This document shows, in pieces, positions 54,437 through 62,468 of a stretch of DNA of 64,000 nt. A program made the translations under genes and the position numbers. The DNA is from Sandaracinus amylolyticus (GTDB taxonomy: Bacteria > Myxococcota_A > Polyangia > Polyangiales > Sandaracinaceae): contig NZ_CP070225.1 of NCBI RefSeq assembly GCF_021631985.1, positions 7,750,001 to 7,814,000 on the forward strand. The letters are read 5' to 3'. Within the stretch, counting starts at the first letter, position 1. Each line of letters starts with the position of its first letter. The notes below the pieces were generated by a model. It did not search any database, was not told the origin of the DNA, and saw nothing but the letters and a program-made list of their open reading frames with translations.

Positions 54437-54901
54437 TCAGTTCTCTGCGCTCAGCGCGTCGAATGCGCGCTCGAGCTCGGGGTCGGGGACCGCGACGTAG
54501 GCTTCGCCTTCGGTCAGCGGGGTGAGGATGGTCGGCGCTGCGACGATCCGGCCGTCGACGACGATCGCGAGGCGGCGGCCGACGTGCAGCGTCGATGCCT
54601 CGGCGAGGCGCGACCTTCCGGTGTCGTCGAGATCGAGGACCAAGATCCGCGAGCCGTCCGGCGACACGAGCAGCCGCACGTGGACGATGTTGTGCGACTC
54701 GACCACGACGCCGTGCTCCACCGCGAGGAGCTCGTCGGTCGCGCCCGACCATCGCGGCAACACCTCGCCCTCCGCGCCCTCGATCGCGACCATCCGGATC
54801 GCGAGCGACGGAGCCGGGGGGCGCTCGCGATACTGCTCGACGCCGAACGAGCACGACGTGAGCAGGGCGAACGTGAGGATCGCAGCGCGCGAGGTCGTCA
54901 T
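54437..54901 (-). CDS. Lipoprotein with SecD/SecF P1-head-like domain
   Basis: 154 residues from ATG 54901. A signal with lipobox-like TSC (LLTSCSFG) suggests lipidation. The domain HVRLLVSPDGSRILVLDLDDTGRSRLAEAS, VGRRLAIVVDGRIVAAPTI, TEGEAYVAVPDP resembles the periplasmic P1 head of SecD, including the DGxxxxAP core, but no membrane helices of SecD follow. An isolated head domain of this kind is often annotated as a SecDF P1 head protein; role unknown. Confidence 0.75.
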   Translation of the reverse strand: MTTSRAAILTFALLTSCSFGVEQYRERPPAPSLAIRMVAIEGAEGEVLPRWSGATDELLAVEHGVVVESHNIVHVRLLVSPDGSRILVLDLDDTGRSRLAEASTLHVGRRLAIVVDGRIVAAPTILTPLTEGEAYVAVPDPELERAFDALSAEN

Positions 54902-54962
54902 CGGCGCGCAGCATCGCACACGAATTGGGCGGCGACGCGCTCGGCGCCTAGGATCTCTCGCG

Positions 54963-55682
54963 ATGGATCGCGACGGGTTCCGTGAGGCGCTCCTCCGTGT
55001 GATGGAGCGCAAGGTCCACTGGGCTTGGCCTTCGTTCACGTCGGGGCGCGTCGCGAAGTCGCGCCTGCACGTGCACCTCGAGCAGGAGTGGGAGGTCTAC
55101 GTACGCGACTTCCCGGTGATGGTCGGGCGCGCCTACGTGCAGTGCCCGATCGCGGCGGTGCGGCGCGAGCTCGCCGAGAACCTCTACGAGGAGGAGACCG
55201 GCGGCCTCCACGCGGGCAAGCCGCACCCCGAGCTCTTCCTCGAGTACCCGCGCGGGCTCGGGTTCGATCTCTCGCGCTTCGATCGCGTCGAGCTGCTGCC
55301 CGGCGCGGCGCGGTATCGCGCGTTCCTCGACGACGCGACGAACCAGCGGGGATGGGCGGTCGCCACCGCGATCGTGACGCTCTTCGTCGAGGGCACGCCG
55401 CACGAGCGCGCGCTCTTCGACACGAGCGCGCCCGCGCGGCCCGAGCCGCCGCTCGAGCAGCATCCGCTGGTCGTGCACTACGGCCTGCCGCTCGCGTCGC
55501 TCGCGCTCACCAAGGCGCATCGCGGGGTCGAGGGCGATCATCGCCTCGCGGCGTGGCGGATGATGCTCGATCACGTCGCGGAGAGTGATCGCCCGCGCGT
55601 CGTGAGCGCGATGGACGAGGCGGTCGAGCGCTGGCTCGCCTATCGCGACGACGTCGCGCAGGCAGTCGGGCTCGAGCGCTGA
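54963..55682 (+). CDS. Heme-oxygenase-fold protein (TENA/THI-4/PqqC-like iron redox enzyme)
   Basis: 239 residues, nearly all helical. RELAENLYEEETGGLHAGKPHPELFLEY supplies Glu and His in the positions used for di-iron binding by HO-fold oxidases, and the C-terminal helices have ALTKAHRGVEGDHRLAAWRMM with further His/Asp. TENA enzymes keep a Cys nucleophile that is lacking here, so an iron-dependent oxidase of the SznF/UndA type is more likely. Convergent with a methyltransferase gene with no gap. Confidence 0.82.
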   Translation: MDRDGFREALLRVMERKVHWAWPSFTSGRVAKSRLHVHLEQEWEVYVRDFPVMVGRAYVQCPIAAVRRELAENLYEEETGGLHAGKPHPELFLEYPRGLGFDLSRFDRVELLPGAARYRAFLDDATNQRGWAVATAIVTLFVEGTPHERALFDTSAPARPEPPLEQHPLVVHYGLPLASLALTKAHRGVEGDHRLAAWRMMLDHVAESDRPRVVSAMDEAVERWLAYRDDVAQAVGLER

Positions 55683-56411
55683 CTATCGACCCGTGCGGTG
55701 CCAGATCCCCGTGCACTCGGGGACGCGCGCGAGACGCTGGTCGCGGATCTGCGCGACGAGCGCCTCGGAGAAGAACGCGCCGAGCACCTCGGCGGCCTCG
55801 TCGCTCGTTGCGAACGCGTAGTCGGTTCGGATCCAGCGCCGCGCGTAGCCCCGCGCCTCGAGCAGCGCGAAGTACTCCTCGAGCGCGTCGTGATGGCGCG
55901 GCTCGGTGTGCCCGGTCCCCAGCGTCTCGATCACGACGAGCGCGCCGCCGGGCGCGACCGCGCGCTCCATCGCGTCGAGCGCGCGGCCGACCTCGTCGCG
56001 CCATCCGTCCGGCATCCAGTGCCGGAAGTGACCGAAGCACCAGCCGGCCGTCGCGAGATCGAACGATCCTTCACCGCCGATCGACGCGAGATCGAGCGCG
56101 CGCGCATCGGCCTCGATCAGCCGGACGCGATCGGCAGGGAGCGAGCGCGCCGCCACCTCGAGCATCGCCGGCGCGCGATCGACGCCGACGACCTCGCGCG
56201 CACCGAGCTCGAGCAGCACGCGCGCCACGCGCCCCGTGCCCGAGCCCACGTCGAGCGCGCGCGCGCCGCGCACCACCGCGAGCTCCGCGAGCGCGCGTGG
56301 GAGCGCTCCGTCCGCGTCCTCCGCGCGGACCAGACGATCGTAGGCGTCCGCCGCATCGCGGTAGATCGCACGCTGCTTCTCGTCGTCGCTCGTTCGCTCG
56401 CTCGCCGTCAT
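55683..56411 (-). CDS. Class I SAM-dependent methyltransferase
   Basis: 242 residues. Motif I is ARALDVGSGTGRVARVLLE near residue 55, then motif II acidic VVGVDRAPAMLEVA, and motif post-II DLATAGWCFGHFRHW. GGALVVIETLGTG is motif III. The last fifty residues (FSEALVAQIRDQRLARVPECTG) form a helical cap. Substrate cannot be inferred; family as in UbiE-like small-molecule enzymes. Confidence 0.88.
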   Translation of the reverse strand: MTASERTSDDEKQRAIYRDAADAYDRLVRAEDADGALPRALAELAVVRGARALDVGSGTGRVARVLLELGAREVVGVDRAPAMLEVAARSLPADRVRLIEADARALDLASIGGEGSFDLATAGWCFGHFRHWMPDGWRDEVGRALDAMERAVAPGGALVVIETLGTGHTEPRHHDALEEYFALLEARGYARRWIRTDYAFATSDEAAEVLGAFFSEALVAQIRDQRLARVPECTGIWHRTGR

Positions 56412-56511
56412 CGGTTCCCTTTACCACCACGCGACGACGTTCGCGTCACGGCGGGGCGCATCGCCGCAGGTCGCGCATCGAGACCTCGGACGGACCTGCG
56501 TCGCGGCGTGG

Positions 56512-56527
56512 TGGCACGCCCGATGCG
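56512..56527 (+). promoter_or_regulatory. Sigma-54-like promoter of the small stress membrane protein
   Basis: TGGCACG (56512-56518), four bases, ATGCG (56523-56527). The core GG-N10-GC spacing is exact; only one of the TTGC bases differs. The predicted transcript start, about 12 bases on, leaves a short leader with GAGGAGAAAGG before the ATG at 56554. Confidence 0.5.
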
Positions 56528-56553
56528 GTGAGCGCCCGACGAGGAGAAAGGCG

Positions 56554-56844
56554 ATGAACATCAGTCTCGTCGGTCTACTGATCCTGCTCGTGCTCTCGCT
56601 GGTGGTCGGGCTGATCGCGCAGGCGATCGTGCGCTACCCGGGCGGGCTGCTCGCGGCGACGGGCACGGGCTTCGTCGGCGGTCTCATCGGCATCATGCTC
56701 GCGCACGCGACGGGGCTGCCCGAGCTGCTCGCGGTGAACGTCGGTGGGATGCGCTTCCCGATCGCGTGGGCGATCCTCGGATCGATCCTGCTGCTCGCGG
56801 TGGTGTCGCTGATCTCGCGCGGTCGGACCTATCGCTACGGCTGA
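56554..56844 (+). CDS. GlsB/YeaQ/YmgE-family small membrane protein
   Basis: 96 residues with three membrane helices and the small-residue-rich ATGTGFVGGLIGIMLAHA segment of the transglycosylase-associated (GlsB/YeaQ) family. Proteins of this group are small stress-linked inner-membrane proteins without a proven reaction. The 142-base upstream region holds a sigma-54-like promoter and a strong GAGGAGAAAGG ribosome site. Its end overlaps the next gene's end by ten bases on the opposite strand. Confidence 0.85.
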   Translation: MNISLVGLLILLVLSLVVGLIAQAIVRYPGGLLAATGTGFVGGLIGIMLAHATGLPELLAVNVGGMRFPIAWAILGSILLLAVVSLISRGRTYRYG

Positions 56845-57467
56845 CGCTCGAACGCGAAGCGCAGCGCGTAGGACGCGGGCGTGCGCGGGCCGGGGTTGAA
56901 GCGGAAGCCGCTCAGCACGCGCTCGACGCACGCGCCGACGTCGGGATCGGCGATCGAGCTGTGGAGCTCGCGGACCTCCAGGCTCCCCGAGCCGAGCACC
57001 CTCACCTCGACGTCCACCGTTCCCTGCAGCGCCGGATCGTCGCGGAGCTCGCGCTCGTAGCAGGCGCGCAGCGCGGCCTGGCGGGTCTCGATCATCCGGT
57101 GGAGCAGCCGCACGTCGAACGATGAGGATCCGCGCGTCTCGAGCACCTGGGCCGGGAGCACCAGACGACCGCGCACGGCCGCTGGCGCCGGCGGAGCGTT
57201 CTGCCCGCACGCGCGCATCGTGCGGCGTGCGGTGGCGAGCTCGGCATCGAGCGCATGCAGCACGGCGCGATCGTGCTCGCGCTTCATGCGCTCGGCGATG
57301 CGCACGACGACGAGCGCGCGATCGGAGCACGGTCCCGATGCCATCGCGGTCGCCTCGCGGTGCGCGTCGCGCGCGCGCTCGAGCTCCTGCGCGTGAGCAG
57401 CAGTGGACGGAAGGACGAGCAGCGCGGCGGCGAGAGCGAGGGTCGTTCGCATGACGGGGCGGCTCAT
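56835..57467 (-). CDS. Periplasmic TonB-like (AgmX/PglI C-terminal type) protein
   Basis: 210 residues. Signal peptide ends near TAAHA-QE. The C-terminal 100 residues, LLHRMIETRQAALRACYERELRDDP then GTVDVEVRVLGSG and ACVERVLSGFRFNPGP, match the AgmX/PglI C-terminal fold, a TonB-like domain found in many myxobacterial envelope proteins. The start at 57467 is followed in frame by another ATG at 57452. Role in envelope transport or gliding motility possible by family, not proven here. Confidence 0.82.
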   Translation of the reverse strand: MSRPVMRTTLALAAALLVLPSTAAHAQELERARDAHREATAMASGPCSDRALVVVRIAERMKREHDRAVLHALDAELATARRTMRACGQNAPPAPAAVRGRLVLPAQVLETRGSSSFDVRLLHRMIETRQAALRACYERELRDDPALQGTVDVEVRVLGSGSLEVRELHSSIADPDVGACVERVLSGFRFNPGPRTPASYALRFAFERQP

Positions 57468-57495
57468 CGGAGCGAGCCGCGCCGCGTTGCCGTGC

Positions 57496-59778
57496 TCACG
57501 CCGCGTCGCGCTGTCGGTAGTACCGCCGATGGGCGCGGCCACAGCTCGGGCACGTCGCCGAGTGCACGAACAGGCGGGCACCCCCGAGCTGCGCCTGCGA
57601 CCACTGCCCACCCTCGACGTGCGCGCCGCAGCACCGCGCGACTCGGTGCTCTCGCTCGGCTTCGTCGCGATCGCCCACCTCGATCGCCGCCTGCGCCGAC
57701 TCGCCGCCCGCGAAGCTCTGCATGCGTCGGAACGCGCGGCTCCGTCGGGTGCCCAGCCGCCGTCGCAACGCGCCGACCGCGAGCACGCCGACGACCACGA
57801 GCACCGGAATCCCGAGCACGATCCAGGGGATCACGCGGCGCCACGGGCTCGGCTCCGCGTGCTCGATCACCGAGTACCGCGCGAGCGCGTCCGCAGCCAG
57901 AGCGCGCTCTCGATAGGCCTCGAGGCGCTCGGCGGGGACGTGATCGGCGAGCGTCTGCAGGCTCACCTCGATCTCGAGCTCGCGCCCCCGAACGCTCACG
58001 CGGCGGGACACCCGCAGCTCCTCGGTCTCGACGACCTCGTGCTCGTTCTCGATGTCCCAGCCCCGATCGTTCGCGACCGAGACGCGATGGACCACGTGGA
58101 TGGGGTACGGCAGCACGAGCGGGCCGGGCGGGCGCGACTCGCTCGGGACCGGGAGGTGGTCGATCACCGCCCACGCGTCGAGCCGGCGCTCCTCGACGGC
58201 CCAGAACTCGTCGAGCGCATAGCGCTCGTGCACCGTCACCGTGCCGTCTCGCGCGTCGTCTTCGATGCGGAGCGGCTCGAGCGCGCGCACGTCGAGCCCC
58301 AGCTCACGATAGAACTCGAGCGCGCCCTCGCCGATCGACTCGGTCCGGCCTGCGTCGGCGTACGAACGAAGTCGCGCGGCGTGCGGCCCGCGATAGACGG
58401 TCATCGCGCGGAGCGTGCTCTGGGCGCCGGCTACGACGTATCGCTCGTCGACGAATTGCGTGGGCTCCGCCGCGATCGGGAGCGGCACCTCGACGAGCGT
58501 CCGCTCCGGCCCGCCGATCGGAAGCGCTCGACGCACCGTGAGCGCGGGCCGACTCTGCGCCGGACCTCGCTCCAGCGTGCGGGTCGCGTCGACCCACACC
58601 GACTGGCCACCGAGGTGGATGCGCACGACCACGTGATCGAACGTGGCGGGCGAGGGCAGCGCGCCGTCGATCGACACGCCCGCGGTCGTGCTGGCGAGCG
58701 CGGGCTCCGCCACGACCCCGAGCCCCGCGAGGATCGCGACGAGCAGCAGCGCCTTGTCCTTGCAGTCGCCGTAGCGACGGCGCGCGACCTCGGCCGGCGC
58801 GTGCGGCACGACCGCGTTGTGCGCGACCTCGACGCCGAGATAACGCACCTCGTCCTGGACGAACTGCAGCGCGGCCTCGACCTGCGCGTCGCGATCACCG
58901 GCGGCGCGGATCCGATCCATCGGGACGTTCGCGAGCACCGCGTCGAGATCGTCGATCGCGTAGAGGGGCCGCGCCCAGCGCTCGACGTCGGACCACGCGG
59001 CGAACTCCGAGATCTCGACCCACGGCGCGCCGACGATCCACGACGGCGCATCGTCGGCGAGGTCCGCCAACGGCACGTCGAGCGCATCGACCCGCAGCGC
59101 GCCGTCGGTCTTCACGACGCGGTAGCCGCGCGGCATCTCGTGCACTTGCGTGAGGACCGCGCGGTCGCTCGGCCAGTGCGCCGCGAAGTGCACGCGCCGC
59201 GCCCCCGGCCATCCGATCGGGATGCGCGATGCGTGGAGCCCGCCGAAGAGCGACGTGTCCTCTCGCAGCGAGTACGCGTGGTCGATGATGTCTCCGACCC
59301 GCACGTCCTCGACGAAGAGCAGCGCGGAGCGACGCTCGTCGTAGAGCCCGTCGTCGAGGCGCGACTCGGGCTGGATCACCCGGACGCGCTCCCGCGCGAG
59401 CACGTCGGTCGCCACTCCGTCACGGATCCGGCGCACCCAGTGCCAGACGAGCTCCTCGCGCGAGCTCACCTCGATCGAGATCTGCGAGCCCGAGGCGAGC
59501 CCCGCGGTCGTCGAGACGCGGTACGCCACGCGATGGAAGTCGATCTGCGCCTCGGGCGAGAGCTGCGACTGCTGATCGAAGAGGAGCTGCTCGAGCGCGC
59601 TCTCGTGCTCCGCACGCGGTGGCGGCGGTTCGATCATCTCCGCCCACGACGGCGCGGGCGCGCCGACGGTGATTGCCGGCGACTGTGCCGCTCCGCGCGA
59701 GGACGGACACGCGGCTGCGGCCAGCACCGCGAGCAAGGCGACGACAAGACGAGAGCGCGCTGGGAACGGCGAGCGCAT
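57496..59778 (-). CDS. DUF3857/transglutaminase-like membrane lipoprotein
   Basis: 760 residues. Signal with lipobox AAAC, then DUF3857 beta domain (about 60-230), then transglutaminase-like core: the Cys in RRRYGDCKDKALLLVAIL, His in TFDHVVVRIHL and Asp in SVWVDATR form the triad. One membrane helix (WRRVIPWIVLGIPVLVVVGVLA) lies near residue 640, followed by a C-terminal region with CCGAH and CPSCG that looks like a small zinc finger on the far side. Peptide cross-linking or cleavage in the periplasm is expected. Minus strand, 28 bases before the TonB-like gene. Confidence 0.87.
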   Translation of the reverse strand: MRSPFPARSRLVVALLAVLAAAACPSSRGAAQSPAITVGAPAPSWAEMIEPPPPRAEHESALEQLLFDQQSQLSPEAQIDFHRVAYRVSTTAGLASGSQISIEVSSREELVWHWVRRIRDGVATDVLARERVRVIQPESRLDDGLYDERRSALLFVEDVRVGDIIDHAYSLREDTSLFGGLHASRIPIGWPGARRVHFAAHWPSDRAVLTQVHEMPRGYRVVKTDGALRVDALDVPLADLADDAPSWIVGAPWVEISEFAAWSDVERWARPLYAIDDLDAVLANVPMDRIRAAGDRDAQVEAALQFVQDEVRYLGVEVAHNAVVPHAPAEVARRRYGDCKDKALLLVAILAGLGVVAEPALASTTAGVSIDGALPSPATFDHVVVRIHLGGQSVWVDATRTLERGPAQSRPALTVRRALPIGGPERTLVEVPLPIAAEPTQFVDERYVVAGAQSTLRAMTVYRGPHAARLRSYADAGRTESIGEGALEFYRELGLDVRALEPLRIEDDARDGTVTVHERYALDEFWAVEERRLDAWAVIDHLPVPSESRPPGPLVLPYPIHVVHRVSVANDRGWDIENEHEVVETEELRVSRRVSVRGRELEIEVSLQTLADHVPAERLEAYRERALAADALARYSVIEHAEPSPWRRVIPWIVLGIPVLVVVGVLAVGALRRRLGTRRSRAFRRMQSFAGGESAQAAIEVGDRDEAEREHRVARCCGAHVEGGQWSQAQLGGARLFVHSATCPSCGRAHRRYYRQRDAA

Positions 59779-59820
59779 GGCGCGCGAGCATGCCGGCCCG
59801 CGCGCGCGACGTCGAGCGTT

Positions 59821-61398
<1,578 letters not shown>

Positions 61399-61477
61399 CG
61401 GAATCGCGCCTTCCCCCGGAGCTGGACGAGGCGCGCATCCTAGTGAAATCGAGTCGCGCTTGCACCCTGCGACCTCA

Positions 61478-61752
61478 CCCCAGCGGGAGTGCTCGCACGC
61501 GCCGGGCCCGCACGGGAGCGTGCGGAGCGCGCGGACGGGAGGGCCCGGAGCGCGCGAGCCGATTTGGGACCCCAGCGGGAGTGCTCGCACGCGCCGGGCC
61601 CGCACGGGAGCGTCGGAGCGCGCGGACGGGAGGCCCGGAGCGCGCGAGCCGATTTGGGACCCCAGCGGGAGTGCTCGCACGCGCCGGGCCCGCACGGGAG
61701 CGTGCGGAGCGCGCGGACGGGAGGGCCCGGAGCGCGCGAGCCGATTTTGGAC
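61478..61752. repeat. 90-92-bp palindromic tandem repeat, three copies (family locus B)
   Basis: Units at 61478, 61570 and 61660 (periods 92 and 90; the middle one lacks two bases). Each has left edge GGGAGTGCTCG, right edge CGAGCCGATTT, and a 19-base arm pair with two mismatches (GCTCGCACGCGCCGGGCCC). A remnant, AGGAGCCGATTT, follows at about 61791. Same family as 40081-40272, with GCTCG/CGAGC kept and the T-A pair of the inner stem at locus A replaced by G-C. Lies between the divergent APC permease and KefG-like genes, where it occupies most of the 455-base gap (61399-61853); no promoter is obvious in the remainder. Confidence 0.9.
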
Positions 61753-61853
61753 GCTCGCTCTCACGTCGCGACCGAGGTTTCGAGGACGTGAGGAGCCGAT
61801 TTCCGCCGAACGGCGCAGGCACACCGACGAACTCGCCCTAGACTCCGGGCCCC

Positions 61854-62468
61854 ATGGCCCCGCGTCGTGTCCTCGTGGTCTTCGCGCATCCGGCGCTCGA
61901 GCGCTCGCGCGTGAACCGACGCCTCTTCGATGCTGCACGTCAGGTCGAGGGCATCACCACCCACGATCTCTACGAGACCTATCCGAGCTTCGCGATCGAC
62001 GTGCACCGCGAGCAGGCGTTGCTGCTCGAGCACGACGTGATCGTGCTGCAGCACCCGTTCTACTGGTACAGCGCGCCGGCGATCGTGAAGGAGTGGCTCG
62101 ACGTCGTGCTCGAGCACGGCTGGGCCTACGGCGTCGGCGGCGATGCACTGCGCGGCAAGCTCTTGATGAACGCGACCACCACCGGCGGCGCCGAGGCGGC
62201 GTACCACCCCGAGGGGCGCAATCGCTTCACGATGCGGCACCTCCTCTCGCCCTTCGATCAGAGCGCGCACCTCTGCGGGATGCGCTATCTCGCGCCCTTC
62301 GTGGTGCACGGCGCGCTCCGGCTCTCGAAGGACGACGAGGTCGCGCCGTGGTCGCGGCGCTACGCGCAGATGCTCGCGATGCTGCGCGACGATCGGCTCG
62401 ATCTCGGGCGCGCCGCACACGCGGAGACGATGAACGTCCTGATCGACGAGACGGAGGCGGCGCGATGA
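61854..62468 (+). CDS. NAD(P)H oxidoreductase, KefG/KefF-like ancillary protein
   Basis: 204 residues with the flavodoxin-like fold: VLVVFAHPALERSRVNRRLFDAA, then LYETYPSF, HDVIVLQHPFYWYSAPAIVKEWLD and the GKLLMNATTTGG loop. This is the quinone-reductase-type subunit that sits with Kef K+ efflux antiporters and is needed for their full activity. Its stop overlaps the antiporter ATG (ATGA), so both are co-translated. Confidence 0.9.
   Translation: MAPRRVLVVFAHPALERSRVNRRLFDAARQVEGITTHDLYETYPSFAIDVHREQALLLEHDVIVLQHPFYWYSAPAIVKEWLDVVLEHGWAYGVGGDALRGKLLMNATTTGGAEAAYHPEGRNRFTMRHLLSPFDQSAHLCGMRYLAPFVVHGALRLSKDDEVAPWSRRYAQMLAMLRDDRLDLGRAAHAETMNVLIDETEAAR

Noticed and set aside
61478..61752. CRISPR array
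   Set aside because: Units are directly adjacent, 90-92 bases, with no unique spacers, and no cas gene is near.
61475..61841. Short repetitive proteins (RAL-P-SARSARSRAGPARAS-type) on both strands
   Set aside because: They are translations of the tandem repeat; frame differs between units because the middle copy has two deletions, so no selection for coding.
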